DNA from: Maricaulis sp.
GTDB taxonomy: Bacteria > Pseudomonadota > Alphaproteobacteria > Caulobacterales > Maricaulaceae
Reading direction: 5' to 3'
DNA: 34,092 nucleotides
Assembly: GCF_030149235.1 (NCBI RefSeq)
Contig: NZ_JASBRW010000006.1
Coordinates: 1 to 34,092 of the forward strand
Below the pieces are notes generated by a model. The model saw nothing but the letters and a program-made list of their open reading frames with translations, ran no database searches and had not been told where the DNA came from. Shown one piece after another: positions 7,091 to 16,366 of this stretch. Position 1 is the first letter of the stretch. Each line of letters starts with the position of its first letter. The position numbers and the translations under genes were made by a program.

Positions 7091-9007
7091 ATGAGTAAGG
7101 TCATCGGCATCGACCTGGGTACCACCAATTCCTGCGTTGCAGTCATGGACGGCAACCAGCCCAAAGTCATCGAGAATTCCGAAGGCGCCCGGACGACCCC
7201 GTCCGTGGTCGCATTCGCCGAAGATGGCGAGCGCCTGATCGGCCAGCCGGCCAAGCGTCAGGCGGTCACTAATCCGGACCAGACATTCTTCGCCATCAAA
7301 CGTTTGATCGGCCGCAATATGGACGACCCGACCGTCAAAAAAGACGTCGACATGGTCCCCTACAAGATTGTGCCGTCCGACAATAACGCCGCCTGGGTCC
7401 AGGGCCGCGACAAGAAATATGCGCCGTCGGAAATCTCAGCCTTTATCCTGCAGAAAATGAAGGAAACGGCTGAAAGCTATCTCGGTTCCGATGTCACCCA
7501 GGCCGTGATCACGGTTCCCGCCTATTTCGACGACGCCCAACGTCAGGCCACCAAGGACGCCGGCAAGATCGCTGGCCTGGAAGTCCTGCGCATCATCAAC
7601 GAGCCGACCGCTGCAGCCCTGGCTTATGGCCTGGAAAAGAATGACGGCAAGACCATCGCCGTCTTCGACCTCGGTGGCGGTACCTTCGACGTCTCCGTGC
7701 TGGAAATCGGCGATGGCGTGTTCGAGGTGAAGGCCACCAATGGTGACACCTTCCTCGGCGGTGAAGACTTCGACCTGCGGATCGTCGAGTATCTCGCGGA
7801 CGAGTTCAAAAAGGAAAACGGCATTGACCTGCGCCAGGACAAGCTGGCCCTTCAGCGCCTGAAGGAAGAAGCGGAAAAGGCCAAGAAGGAGCTCTCCTCG
7901 GCGAGCGCCTATGAGGTCAACCTGCCCTTCATCACCGCTGACGCGTCCGGTCCGAAACACCTCAATATCAAGCTCTCCCGCGCCAAGCTGGAAGCTCTGG
8001 TAGACGATCTGGTCAAGCGCACGCTCGAGCCTTGCAAGAAAGCGCTCAAGGATGCCGGCCTGTCGCCGTCCGATATCGATGATGTGGTGCTCGTTGGCGG
8101 CATGACCCGTATGCCGAAGGTCCAGGAAGCCGTGAAGTCCTTCTTCGGCAAGGATCCGCACAAGGGCGTGAACCCGGATGAGGTTGTCGCCATGGGCGCG
8201 GCCATCCAGGCCGGCGTTCTGCAGGGCGATGTCAAAGACGTCCTCCTGCTCGACGTGACCCCGCTCTCTCTGGGTATTGAAACCCTCGGCGGTGTCTTCA
8301 CCCGCCTGATCGAGCGCAACACGACGATCCCGACCAAGAAGTCCCAGGTCTTCTCGACCGCCGACGACAACCAGACGGCCGTGACCATCCGTGTCTCGCA
8401 GGGCGAGCGCGAAATGGCGGCGGACAACAAGCTTCTGGGGCAGTTCGACCTGGTCGGCATCCCGCCGGCGCCGCGCGGCATGCCGCAAGTCGAGGTCACC
8501 TTCGACATCGACGCCAACGGTATCGTCAACGTGTCCGCCAAGGACAAGGCGACCGGCAAAGAGCAAGCGATCCGTATCCAGGCCTCTGGCGGCCTGTCCG
8601 ACGAGGACATCGACGCCATGGTCCAGGACGCTGAGAGCCACGCCGACGAAGACAAGAAGAAGCGCGAGCTGGTGGAGGCCCATAACGGTGCGGAAGCCAT
8701 GGTCCACCAGACCGAGAAACAGCTCGAGGAGTTCGGGGACAAGGTTCCGGCGGCTGACAAGGAAGCCATCGAGACCGCCCTGAATGAACTCAAAGAGGTC
8801 AAGGATGGCGAAGACCTCGAAGCCATCCAGCAGAAGACCCAGGCGCTGGTCCAGGCCACCATGAAGCTCGGTGAAGCCATGTACGCCGCACAGCAGGCAG
8901 AAGCCGGCGCGGAAGGCGAGACGAGCGACTCGGCGGCCGATGACGAAGTGGTCGACGCGGAATTCTCCGAAGTCGACGACAAGGACGACGCCAAGAAAGA
9001 CGCTTAA
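7091..9007 (+). CDS. dnaK: Chaperone protein DnaK (Hsp70)
   Basis: This 638-residue protein is the cytosolic Hsp70 that binds and releases unfolded chains in an ATP cycle with DnaJ and GrpE. The N terminus [21 protein letters not shown] is the phosphate-binding signature. The other two Hsp70 signatures are [14 protein letters not shown] and [17 protein letters not shown]. The linker [16 protein letters not shown], the substrate domain and an acidic disordered tail ending [10 protein letters not shown] follow. The ATG at 7091 has CGGAG nine bases upstream; the longer frame from 7022 would add 23 non-family residues. A strong hairpin follows the stop and separates it from the FkbM gene. Confidence 0.98.
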   Translation: MSKVIGIDLGTTNSCVAVMDGNQPKVIENSEGARTTPSVVAFAEDGERLIGQPAKRQAVTNPDQTFFAIKRLIGRNMDDPTVKKDVDMVPYKIVPSDNNAAWVQGRDKKYAPSEISAFILQKMKETAESYLGSDVTQAVITVPAYFDDAQRQATKDAGKIAGLEVLRIINEPTAAALAYGLEKNDGKTIAVFDLGGGTFDVSVLEIGDGVFEVKATNGDTFLGGEDFDLRIVEYLADEFKKENGIDLRQDKLALQRLKEEAEKAKKELSSASAYEVNLPFITADASGPKHLNIKLSRAKLEALVDDLVKRTLEPCKKALKDAGLSPSDIDDVVLVGGMTRMPKVQEAVKSFFGKDPHKGVNPDEVVAMGAAIQAGVLQGDVKDVLLLDVTPLSLGIETLGGVFTRLIERNTTIPTKKSQVFSTADDNQTAVTIRVSQGEREMAADNKLLGQFDLVGIPPAPRGMPQVEVTFDIDANGIVNVSAKDKATGKEQAIRIQASGGLSDEDIDAMVQDAESHADEDKKKRELVEAHNGAEAMVHQTEKQLEEFGDKVPAADKEAIETALNELKEVKDGEDLEAIQQKTQALVQATMKLGEAMYAAQQAEAGAEGETSDSAADDEVVDAEFSEVDDKDDAKKDA

Positions 9008-9018
9008 GGTCTGATCAA

Positions 9019-9044
9019 TCCGGCCGGGTGTATGCCCGGCCGGA
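9019..9044 (+). terminator. Strong hairpin after dnaK (attenuator or mRNA stabiliser)
   Basis: TCCGGCCGGG at 9019-9028 pairs perfectly with CCCGGCCGGA at 9035-9044 around a TGTATG loop, giving a 10-bp GC-rich stem. No run of T follows (CGGACTTTAAG), so it is not a classic intrinsic terminator. It may partly terminate or protect the dnaK message, giving more DnaK than the downstream proteins. Confidence 0.55.
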
Positions 9045-9063
9045 CGGACTTTAAGGGGGCAGT

Positions 9064-9927
9064 ATGAGCAATCTCGATCCGGTCAAGGCACCCTATGGGG
9101 CCTATGCATTGCCACCCTTTCAGGAGTGGTTGCGCCGGGCGGCGATGAAACTGCCCTCTGACCGACTTCGCCGCACGGCTGAATCTGTGGTTCGCCGCCT
9201 ACTGATGTCCGGCGGGCGGGATATCGCGGATGTCGAGGTTTTTCCGGGCCAGCACGCTCGCGTGCACATGCGCGATAACCGCTGCGAGAAACGCGCTTTT
9301 GTGGGTTCCAGGACCTGGGATAGCGGCGAACGCGCGGCGATCCGTGAGGTCATCGCGAACGCCCCGGCCGGGCGTGATGTTGTCTTCGTCGATGCCGGAG
9401 CCAATGCCGGTCTGTACACCCTGTCTGTTCTGGCCGACGCGCTGGCCCTGGGCCGTTCGGTCAAAGTCGTCGCAATCGAACCGGACACGGAAAACCGCCG
9501 CCGGCTCGAATTCAATCTCTCGGCGTCGGGCGCACAGGCCGTCACCGTGGCGCCCTTTGCGCTGGGTGCCGAGGAAGGCCTGGTCGACATGCTCCAGGAT
9601 GAGACGAACCGCGGCGAGGTTCGGATCGACGCAAACAGCACCACCGGCTCCATTCCGATGAAGCCGCTCTCCATGGTGCTGGAAACTGCCGGTGTCGACG
9701 CGGTCGACATCATGAAAATGGATATTGAAGGCTTCGAGGAACCTGTCCTCACCGCCTTCTTCGACATGTGGCCGCGCCAGAAATGGCCGCGAACCATATT
9801 GCTGGAAACGCTGCATGCCGGTGCAGCCATCACCGATGGCGCCCCGGGACTGTGCTTGGAGCGCGGCTATGAAGTCGCCAGCCAGATGCGGCAGAACGCA
9901 GTCCTGGTGCTGCGCGATGGTGAGTAG
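9064..9927 (+). CDS. FkbM family SAM-dependent methyltransferase
   Basis: This 287-residue protein has the FkbM methyltransferase pattern. The SAM-binding loop is VVFVDAGANAGLYTLSVL near residues 109-127. VVAIEPDTENRRRLEFNL is motif II, and VDIMKMDIEGFEEPVLTAF is the D-x-E-G-x-E signature of the family. FkbM enzymes usually methylate sugar or lipid hydroxyls, but the substrate here is unknown. It lies between dnaK and dnaJ with its own ribosome binding site (AAGGGGG at 9053-9059) and ends three bases before dnaJ. It is not a usual member of this chaperone cluster. Confidence 0.88.
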   Translation: MSNLDPVKAPYGAYALPPFQEWLRRAAMKLPSDRLRRTAESVVRRLLMSGGRDIADVEVFPGQHARVHMRDNRCEKRAFVGSRTWDSGERAAIREVIANAPAGRDVVFVDAGANAGLYTLSVLADALALGRSVKVVAIEPDTENRRRLEFNLSASGAQAVTVAPFALGAEEGLVDMLQDETNRGEVRIDANSTTGSIPMKPLSMVLETAGVDAVDIMKMDIEGFEEPVLTAFFDMWPRQKWPRTILLETLHAGAAITDGAPGLCLERGYEVASQMRQNAVLVLRDGE

Positions 9928-9930
9928 ACA

Positions 9931-11094
9931 ATGAGCAAGCGCGATTATTACGAAGTGCTGGGCGTGGACCGCGGCGCGGACGAGAAGACGCTGAAAAGCG
10001 CCTATCGCAAGCTGGCGATGAAATACCACCCCGACCAGAACCCGGACAATCCGGAGGCGGAAGCCAAGTTCAAGGAAGTCGGCGAGGCCTATGCGGTTCT
10101 GTCCGACGGTGACAAGCGCGCAGCCTATGATCGCATGGGTCATGCCGCCTTCGAGCAGGGTGGTATGGGCGGCGGCGGCCAGGGGCCCTTTGGGGGCGCC
10201 GGGGCTGCAGAATTCGCCGATATCTTCGAACAGGTCTTCGGTATGGGCGGCACGGGCGGTCGACGCCGCAATTCCAATGGCCCGGCCCGCGGCGCCGACC
10301 TGCGCTACGATATGGAGATCAATCTGGAGGACGCCTATCACGGCAAGGACACGACGATTGACGTTCCGACCGCAATGGAATGCGAACGCTGTGATGGCCA
10401 AGGCAATGAGCCCGGCACCGAACTGGAAACCTGTCCGACCTGTAGCGGTGCGGGCCGGATCCGCCGCTCCCAGGGTTTCTTCACCATGGAGCAGACCTGC
10501 CCGCAGTGCGGTGGTCGCGGCCAGTATGTGAAAACCCCCTGCCAGGACTGTGATGGGGTCGGCCGGGTGCGCAAGAACCGCACCCTACAGGTCCAGATCC
10601 CCGCTGGTGTGGAAGATGGCACGCGTATCCGTCTTGCCGGTGAAGGCGAAGCCGGCGCCCGTGGCGGGCCGCGCGGCGATCTCTACATCTTTCTCTCCGT
10701 CACGCCGCATGAATTGTTCGAGCGCGACGGACCGAACCTGTATTGCCGTGCACCCTCCTCGATGGTGCAGGCTGCCCTGGGCTGTTCCATCGAAGTCCCG
10801 ACCATTGAAGGCGGCAAGGCCGAGATGAAAATTCCCGAAGGCGCTCAGACCGGCCGGCGCATGCGTCTGCGCGGCAAGGGCATGCCACGACTGCGAGGCG
10901 GTGCCCGCGGCGACATGATCGTCGAGCTCTTCGTGGAAACCCCGCGCAATCTCTCCGATCGCCAGAAAGAGCTTCTGAAAGAGTTCTGCGATCTGTCCGG
11001 CGAAGGCTGCAATCCGGATTCCGACGGCTTCTTCAACAAGGTCCGCCAGTTCTGGGACGACGTCACCACCGATGACGGCCGCCCCAGCGCCTAG
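9931..11094 (+). CDS. dnaJ: Chaperone protein DnaJ (Hsp40)
   Basis: This 387-residue class I J-protein stimulates the DnaK ATPase and delivers substrates to it. The J domain is at residues 1-70 with HPD at 33-35 ([13 protein letters not shown]). A Gly/Phe-rich linker follows (about 76-112). Four CxxCxGxG zinc repeats follow from residue 151: [24 protein letters not shown] and CQDCDGVG. The C-terminal substrate-binding domains include [22 protein letters not shown] and a terminal dimerisation part. It starts three bases after the FkbM stop, so translational coupling is likely. Confidence 0.97.
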   Translation: MSKRDYYEVLGVDRGADEKTLKSAYRKLAMKYHPDQNPDNPEAEAKFKEVGEAYAVLSDGDKRAAYDRMGHAAFEQGGMGGGGQGPFGGAGAAEFADIFEQVFGMGGTGGRRRNSNGPARGADLRYDMEINLEDAYHGKDTTIDVPTAMECERCDGQGNEPGTELETCPTCSGAGRIRRSQGFFTMEQTCPQCGGRGQYVKTPCQDCDGVGRVRKNRTLQVQIPAGVEDGTRIRLAGEGEAGARGGPRGDLYIFLSVTPHELFERDGPNLYCRAPSSMVQAALGCSIEVPTIEGGKAEMKIPEGAQTGRRMRLRGKGMPRLRGGARGDMIVELFVETPRNLSDRQKELLKEFCDLSGEGCNPDSDGFFNKVRQFWDDVTTDDGRPSA

Positions 11095-11153
11095 GCAACC
11101 AGCCTCGCGAAACAGGTGACAAGCCCGCCCGGTCCGGCCTAGTGTCCGGCGGC

Positions 11154-12230
11154 ATGAGCGAGAGCCCGGATAAGACAACAAGCGAAGAGCGCTTCGAGCC
11201 TTTTGAACTGGCGATTTACCGCCTGTCGCCGCTCGGCTTCTGGGGCACGACACTGGCGCTCTTCCTGCTCGCCATCGGATCCTATGCGCTGATCTCGACC
11301 CTGACTCAGCAACCGCCGCTAATTGAGACCCGTAGTGATGGCACCCGAGGCCTGCCTGATGTCGCCTGGATTGCCTTTGTCCTCTCCCTGATCTTCACAG
11401 CCGGACCGGCACTGACCGAAAATGGCCGCCGCTACTGGGCCCGATTTGCGCCCCAGGTGGCAGAGACGGTGGCCACAGACGGGCAGCAACAGGCGCTTGA
11501 TTTCGGTGATGGCCGCTTGCCAGTTTCCGCGCGCGGGATGTACCGGCTGATGGCGTTGTTGGGCATCATTGCCGGACTGGGGCAGAACGCCCTGATCATG
11601 TTGCTCCAGGACGCGCCCATCCATCTCTATCTTAGCTCGGTTGGATTATGGTTCGTCCTGATTTCCCCACCACTTTTCGCTGTGGGATTTCGCGCCGGCT
11701 ATGACGTCGCGCGCGAGGGCGGGGCCCTGAAACGCCTGATCCTTGACCATGTGGAGGTCGACCTTTTCCATCTCGACCGGCTCAGCGTTTACGGATCGAT
11801 CGGTTTGCGCGCCGCCTTGTCCTGGATGGTCATGGCGGCCATTCTTTTGCTCTTCCTGGTCGATGCCAATCAACTCTGGTCAGGCCTGATCGGTGTCGGC
11901 TTCGCCATTGTCGGGGCGGTTTCCGTTTCCACCAGCGCGGTGCGACCGGTGCATGACCGCATCCGGGCTGCAAAAACGGCAGAACTAGACCGCATCCATG
12001 AAGCCATGTCGCAACAGCGAGAACGCGCGCTCGCCGGCGATCCTGACGCGGCCAGCGCACTGGCTGGACTGACCGATTATGAAATCTGGATCGAGCAGCG
12101 ACCGGAATGGCCTCTATCGCCCGGTGTCACAACACGGTTCGCATTTTACATCCTGATCCCGGTCGTCCCGATCGCCGGATCCTATCTGTTTGAAAAAGTC
12201 GCCGATTTCATGATTACAGGGGGAAGCTGA
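11154..12230 (+). CDS. Multi-pass membrane protein, function unknown
   Basis: This 358-residue protein has about seven hydrophobic segments. The approximate positions are residues 25-50, 70-90, 130-155, 160-182, 218-240, 242-262 and 325-345. A charged stretch (VRPVHDRIRAAKTAELDRIHEAMSQQRERAL) looks like a cytoplasmic helix. I do not recognise the family. The start at 11154 (MSESPDK) is preferred over 11142, but neither has a strong ribosome binding site. Its stop TGA shares a base with the dapB start (TGATG at 12228-12232), so the two are almost certainly coupled. This does not imply a shared function. Confidence 0.7.
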   Translation: MSESPDKTTSEERFEPFELAIYRLSPLGFWGTTLALFLLAIGSYALISTLTQQPPLIETRSDGTRGLPDVAWIAFVLSLIFTAGPALTENGRRYWARFAPQVAETVATDGQQQALDFGDGRLPVSARGMYRLMALLGIIAGLGQNALIMLLQDAPIHLYLSSVGLWFVLISPPLFAVGFRAGYDVAREGGALKRLILDHVEVDLFHLDRLSVYGSIGLRAALSWMVMAAILLLFLVDANQLWSGLIGVGFAIVGAVSVSTSAVRPVHDRIRAAKTAELDRIHEAMSQQRERALAGDPDAASALAGLTDYEIWIEQRPEWPLSPGVTTRFAFYILIPVVPIAGSYLFEKVADFMITGGS

Positions 12231-13054
12231 TGACTGACGGGGTGAATATCACCGTACTTGGGCCAACCGGACGGTTGGGCCAGGCCATCTGCAAAGCGAT
12301 CCTGGATAGCGAGGATTGCGCCCTGGTCGGCGCCGTTGTGCGTGCGGAATCCCCCCGAGCGGGACAGGATCTGGGTGAATTGCTCGATCGTGCGCGGCTT
12401 GGCGTTGTCGCCGAGACTGAGCTTGAAGCGGCGATTGCCGATGCAGACCTTGTCGTCGACGCCAGCCTGCCCTCGATGACGGTTGCCGCGGCACAAAGAC
12501 TGGCCGCGCTCAAAGGTCCGGCCCTGATCACCGGTGTGACCGGGCTGACCGCCGACCAGGATGAACGCCTGGAAGCAGCCGCGAAACAGATCCCGCTCCT
12601 CAAGGCGGGGAATTTCTCGCTTGGTGTCGCCGTTGCCGAATCCCTGGTCGCCCAGGCAGCGGCACTGTCGGCGCGCGACTGGGATATCGAGATCAACGAA
12701 ACCCATCACCGTATGAAGACCGACGCACCCTCCGGTACGGCCCTGATGCTGGGTCGCGCTGCCGCGAAAAAGCGCGGTGTCACGCTGGAAGAAGCCGGGG
12801 TCTGGTCACGGCGCGGCTCAACCGGTCCGCGTGAACTGGGCACCATCGGATTCTCCGTCAATCGCGGCGGGTCCATCGTCGGCGAGCATGCCGTCCGCTT
12901 CATCGCCGAGCTGGAAGAACTGACCATTTCCCACAAGGCCTATGACCGCGCCATTTTCGCCAAGGGTGCGCTGGAAGCCGCGCGCTGGATGGCCAATGGC
13001 GGAAAGGGGCGGCCGATCGGCGCTTACTCCATGCAGAATGTGATTGGCGGCTGA
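12230..13054 (+). CDS. dapB: 4-hydroxy-tetrahydrodipicolinate reductase
   Basis: This 274-residue enzyme reduces 4-hydroxy-tetrahydrodipicolinate with NAD(P)H in the diaminopimelate/lysine pathway, which also feeds peptidoglycan synthesis. The nucleotide-binding loop is GPTGRLGQ from residue 11. VDASLPS and TGVTGLT follow in the Rossmann fold. GNFSLGVAVAESL leads to the catalytic segment NETHHRMKTDAPSGTAL, with H159, H160 and K163. The end (FIAELEELTISHKAYDRAIFAKGALEAARWM) is also typical. Length and motifs are normal. Confidence 0.96.
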   Translation: MTDGVNITVLGPTGRLGQAICKAILDSEDCALVGAVVRAESPRAGQDLGELLDRARLGVVAETELEAAIADADLVVDASLPSMTVAAAQRLAALKGPALITGVTGLTADQDERLEAAAKQIPLLKAGNFSLGVAVAESLVAQAAALSARDWDIEINETHHRMKTDAPSGTALMLGRAAAKKRGVTLEEAGVWSRRGSTGPRELGTIGFSVNRGGSIVGEHAVRFIAELEELTISHKAYDRAIFAKGALEAARWMANGGKGRPIGAYSMQNVIGG

Positions 13055-13085
13055 AGCCGGCTCAACTTGCCCGCCCAGGCAAATA

Positions 13086-13103
13086 CTGACATATCCTTGT
13101 CAG
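13086..13103. promoter_or_regulatory. Inverted repeat, probable operator of the WYL regulator
   Basis: CTGACA at 13086-13091 and TGTCAG at 13098-13103 form a perfect inverted repeat with a six-base spacer (TATCCT). It is 21 bases before the regulator's start codon and next to its ribosome binding site. This is where an autoregulatory dimeric HTH protein would bind. The assignment is inference from position and symmetry. Confidence 0.5.
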
Positions 13104-13124
13104 GACCAAAGGGCAGGAGATGTC

Positions 13125-13814
13125 ATGAGGCGTGCGGAACGTTTGATCCGGATCGTGCAGGCGCTGCGGGAAGCCGCACCTGGCGCAGTCACGGCCCAGG
13201 AAATGGGCGAGAAGTTCGATGTTTCCGAACGCACTATCTATCGCGATATCGCCCATCTGGTGGACTCCGGAGCGCCGATCGATGGCGAGGCTGGCGTCGG
13301 TTATGTTCTGCGTCCGGGCTTTGACCTGCCGCCACTGAACTTCTCCTTTGAACAGCTCGATGCCCTGGCGCTCGGCGCCCGCTTCGTGCGGGCCACCGCC
13401 GATCGCGACCTTGCGGCCGCAGCCGGCGAAGCCCTAGCCAAGATTGAGCACGCCCTGCCGGATACCCACAAGGAACGCCTGCGCTCGGCGCCACTATTTG
13501 CCTCACTGCTGGATGAAAGCGTGCGCCCGGAAGCCTTTGCTCCCGTGCGCAATTCCATTACCGACAAGCGCAAGCTGCGGATCCGCTACAATTCGCTGCA
13601 GCACGAGCAGACGACCCGTATCATCCGCCCACTGGCGCTGACCTGTTTCGGCCGCGTCTGGCTGCTTACCGCCTGGTGTGAACTGCGCGATGATTTCCGC
13701 TATTTTCGCGCCGACCGCATCGAGCGCCTGACCGTGCTGGCGGAAAGCTTCGAGGATGAGCCGGGCAAACGCTTTGCTGATCTGCAGGCGCGCGATGAGG
13801 GCGCGGCGGGCTAA
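13125..13814 (+). CDS. YafY-type HTH/WYL-domain transcriptional regulator
   Basis: This 229-residue protein has an N-terminal HTH_11 winged helix (MRRAERLIRIVQALREA, then TAQEMGEKFDVSERTIYRDIAHLVDSG). [17 protein letters not shown] linker leads to a WYL sensor domain (RIRYNSLQHEQTTRIIRPLAL, then RVWLLTAWCELRDDFRYFRADRIERL). WYL domains often sense nucleic acid fragments or other small ligands. The ATG at 13125 has AGGAG five bases upstream; the frame also opens at 13044, but that would overlap dapB and hide the operator. It is convergent with gloA, four bases apart. A target other than its own promoter cannot be read from the sequence. Confidence 0.9.
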   Translation: MRRAERLIRIVQALREAAPGAVTAQEMGEKFDVSERTIYRDIAHLVDSGAPIDGEAGVGYVLRPGFDLPPLNFSFEQLDALALGARFVRATADRDLAAAAGEALAKIEHALPDTHKERLRSAPLFASLLDESVRPEAFAPVRNSITDKRKLRIRYNSLQHEQTTRIIRPLALTCFGRVWLLTAWCELRDDFRYFRADRIERLTVLAESFEDEPGKRFADLQARDEGAAG

Positions 13815-13818
13815 ACCC

Positions 13819-14277
13819 TTACCAGCTGCCGCTATTCTCCATCGACGCCCAGGGCTCAGCCGCTTCCAGGCTGTCACCGCGTTGCAGCAGTTCGACGGAA
13901 ATGCCGTCCGGGGATTTGACGAAAGCCATGCGGCCATCGCGCGGCGGGCGGTGGATGGTGTAGCCCATGCCGTCGAGATGGGCGCAGGTCTCGTAGATAT
14001 TCTCGACCCGATAGGCGAGGTGACCGAAATTACGGCCGCCTGTGTAATCTTCCGGATCCCAGTTATGGGTCAGCTCGACACAGGGCAGACCGTCGGGAAT
14101 CTTACCACCCTCATAGCCAGAGCGGGCGATATCCTCGTCCGTAGCGAGGAAGATCAAGGTGAAGCGGCCCGGCTCGCTGTCGAAACGCGAGATTTCCTTC
14201 AGGCCCAGGCCATCACAGAAAAACCGCAGGCTCGCATCCACATCGCTGACACGGATCATGGTGTGAAGATATTGCAT
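13819..14277 (-). CDS. gloA: Lactoylglutathione lyase (glyoxalase I)
   Basis: This 152-residue VOC-fold protein is glyoxalase I, which converts the methylglyoxal-glutathione hemithioacetal to S-lactoylglutathione. The metal ligands are in place: H5 (YLHTMIRV), E68 (CVELTHNWD), H86 (FGHLAYRV) and E129 (ISVELLQ). SLRFFCDGLGLKEISR and ELTHNWDPEDYTGG are characteristic. The start codon directly follows the stop of the upstream membrane protein gene (14278-14280), so it is probably translated by coupling. It is the last gene of a four-gene minus-strand run. Confidence 0.92.
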   Translation of the reverse strand: MQYLHTMIRVSDVDASLRFFCDGLGLKEISRFDSEPGRFTLIFLATDEDIARSGYEGGKIPDGLPCVELTHNWDPEDYTGGRNFGHLAYRVENIYETCAHLDGMGYTIHRPPRDGRMAFVKSPDGISVELLQRGDSLEAAEPWASMENSGSW

Positions 14278-14841
14278 CTATTCGCTCGACTTCTCGTTTG
14301 ACGGCTTCGGATCAGGCCGGGCCCGCTTGGCCCAGGCCGGTCGTTTACGCGGCAGCTCGACATCATCCAGCGATTCACCGCGGGCGCGGGCCAGAGCGGC
14401 GCGGAAAGGCTCCGGACGCCGGGCATAGAACAGCCGCGACGCGACAAAACCCACGCCAGCCCAGAGCGCGACCATTCCGAAGAACATGTAGAACATCCAC
14501 GGGTAATAGCCGACATCATACCATGGCCCGCCATCGAGCATGGAGGTGAAGGCCGGCCAGGCCCACATCAGAAACACCCCAGCAAGGGGCGATATCAGGA
14601 TGACACCGATCAACGTCCCGGCGGCATAGAGCGACCAGCGCGGCTCGTGGGCCGAGATGAAAATGCGCTCGAACGTCGCCTGGTCGACGCCCTTGATCGT
14701 TGCCAGAGAGCGTTCCTGGCGCGCCTCCCAGTCCTCGCGGGCCTCAGAGGCGATCTGACGGCGGCCGAAGAACCAGCGCGCCAATAGGGCGAGGGCTACG
14801 GCGGAGAGGATGGCAGCGGCATAGTAAAGCGGATCGTACAT
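14278..14841 (-). CDS. Membrane protein, function unknown
   Basis: This 187-residue protein has three hydrophobic segments, about residues 5-24, 70-95 and 115-138. A cytoplasmic-looking loop (EDWEARQERSLATIKGVDQATFERIFISAHEPRW) and a basic proline-rich tail (ELPRKRPAWAKRARPDPKP) flank them. I do not recognise the family. It sits nine bases after the Ada-like gene and abuts gloA, so it is very likely a real gene of that operon. Context does not reveal a role. Confidence 0.75.
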   Translation of the reverse strand: MYDPLYYAAAILSAVALALLARWFFGRRQIASEAREDWEARQERSLATIKGVDQATFERIFISAHEPRWSLYAAGTLIGVILISPLAGVFLMWAWPAFTSMLDGGPWYDVGYYPWMFYMFFGMVALWAGVGFVASRLFYARRPEPFRAALARARGESLDDVELPRKRPAWAKRARPDPKPSNEKSSE

Positions 14842-14850
14842 GACCCCTAT

Positions 14851-15699
14851 TTAGCGCCTGGCCGCCTCATAGGCGAGCATGGCGCGCTTGCGTTCAACAC
14901 CCCAGTGATATCCGGTCAGCTTGCCATTTCCTGCCAGCACGCGGTGACAGGGGATAAGCCAGGAGATCGGATTGGCACCCACGGCCGCACCGACAGCCCG
15001 CGACGCCTTGGGCGTACAGACTTTTTCGGCGATCGATTTATAGGTTGTCGTCGCCCCCGCCGGTATGGCCAGCAAAGCGCGCCAGACCTGTCGCTGCCAG
15101 GGGGTGCCATAGAGCGCCAGGGGGATGGGTTTATCGCCCGGATCAACGAAAATCCGATCCGCCCACTCCCGGGCCAGCGCATCATCCCGGACAAATTCGG
15201 CCGCCGGATAGCGGGCTTCCAGATCGGCAAAGGCGGAGGCTTCGTCAGGGTCCGCGAAAGCCAGTGCGGACAAGCCACGGGGCGCGATCAGGAAGACACC
15301 GGGACCAAATAGGGTCGGTGCCAGGCCCCAGCGGAAGGACAGGCCACGGCCACGGCGGCGGGCATCGCCCGGCGTGACAGCTTCATGGGCGATAAAGAGA
15401 TCATGCAGCCGCCCCGGGCCTGACAATCCGGCTTCGAAACTCGCATCGAGCACGCTGGCCCCATCTGCCATCGCCTCGCGGGCAGTGCCATGGGCGAGGG
15501 CGTTGATATATTTCTTCGGCGACAAACCCACCCAGCGGCTGAAGACCCGCTGGAAGTGATGCGGCGACAAACCGGCCAGCGTCGCCAGCGTGTCGAGATC
15601 AGGATGATCGCGCCAATTGTCACCCACATATTCAAGCACTTCGGTAACGCGCGGATAATCGCGGCTGGCTTCATCAAGAGTATAGGTCGGAGCGTTCAT
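14851..15699 (-). CDS. Ada-like AraC HTH plus O6-alkylguanine methyltransferase
   Basis: This 282-residue fusion has an AraC-type HTH (about residues 20-115, with LAGLSPHHFQRVFSRWVGLSPKKYI). A methylated-DNA cysteine methyltransferase domain follows, with WQRQVWRALLAIPAGATTTYKSIAE and the acceptor cysteine C251 in WLIPCHRVLAGNGKLTGYHWG. It accepts alkyl groups from O6-alkylguanine irreversibly. The N-terminal zinc domain of E. coli Ada, which senses methylphosphotriesters, is absent. The AraC part therefore cannot be switched on in the classical Ada way. It lies 19 bases after the DUF2244 gene and 9 bases before a membrane protein gene. Confidence 0.93.
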   Translation of the reverse strand: MNAPTYTLDEASRDYPRVTEVLEYVGDNWRDHPDLDTLATLAGLSPHHFQRVFSRWVGLSPKKYINALAHGTAREAMADGASVLDASFEAGLSGPGRLHDLFIAHEAVTPGDARRRGRGLSFRWGLAPTLFGPGVFLIAPRGLSALAFADPDEASAFADLEARYPAAEFVRDDALAREWADRIFVDPGDKPIPLALYGTPWQRQVWRALLAIPAGATTTYKSIAEKVCTPKASRAVGAAVGANPISWLIPCHRVLAGNGKLTGYHWGVERKRAMLAYEAARR

Positions 15700-15718
15700 G
15701 GCCTCAGACTAAGCGGGC

Positions 15719-16270
15719 TTAATGCAGTGAACCACCCGGTTCTTGCGCCAGCGGCGTTTGCCGGGCCTGACCGATCGCATCTTTCAGCGCGGCACCAAAC
15801 GCCTCGCGTTCCGGCGGGCTGAGAAAAGAGCCCAGGACCAGTGACTTGCCATGCACGGTCAGGGCGACCTGGGCGTGGTGTTCCTTGGGATTGAGAATGC
15901 GCAGGGCGGCCCAGGCTGTGGGCATGCGGAAGCGGCGCACATGTCCGGTCGCATGGCGGCGCGTCACTTCGATATCCCGCGCATCGACCCTGACCCATTC
16001 GCGCGCCCGGCCATCGCGATAGGAAATCCGGAAAGCCAGCCAGACCAGCAGGGCGTCGAGCCCGAAGAAGGGTGTCACCGGCCAAGCGCCGATAGTGATG
16101 AAAATCACGCCGGCGATGAAGGAAATCACCGCGATCGCAATCATCAGGGCAATGAAGGCCGGATTGCGCAAGGACCGGTTCGGCGCCAGCTCCGCATCCA
16201 TGAAGATCGGACCGCCATGCGGTTCAACAGCCTCTGCTTCCGCCGGCCAGGTTTCCACGATCGTGCGCAT
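15719..16270 (-). CDS. DUF2244 domain membrane protein
   Basis: This 183-residue protein has the DUF2244 pattern. FMDAELAPNRSLRNPAFIALM opens the domain, two adjacent hydrophobic segments follow (about residues 37-80), and then come a DGRAREWVRVDARDIEVTR strand and a C-terminal cytoplasmic part. The role of the family is unknown. The start at 16270 is the best compromise; the frame is open further upstream to 16447 and a shorter start lies at 16201. None has a clear ribosome binding site. It heads the minus-strand run that includes the Ada-like and gloA genes and is divergent from nth. Confidence 0.8.
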   Translation of the reverse strand: MRTIVETWPAEAEAVEPHGGPIFMDAELAPNRSLRNPAFIALMIAIAVISFIAGVIFITIGAWPVTPFFGLDALLVWLAFRISYRDGRAREWVRVDARDIEVTRRHATGHVRRFRMPTAWAALRILNPKEHHAQVALTVHGKSLVLGSFLSPPEREAFGAALKDAIGQARQTPLAQEPGGSLH

Positions 16271-16366
16271 CGCCGGGAAATCTAGAGCGCCGGGCCGGTC
16301 GCGCCAATGACAGAAGGTCGCAGGAAACGGGATGACACTGGTGCGCGGCTCTGCTTTGTCTCTGGC

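Noticed and set aside
7436-8707. A 423-codon open frame on the minus strand inside dnaK
   Set aside because: It is a shadow of dnaK's codon bias; the translation has no recognisable domain and dnaK is unmistakable.
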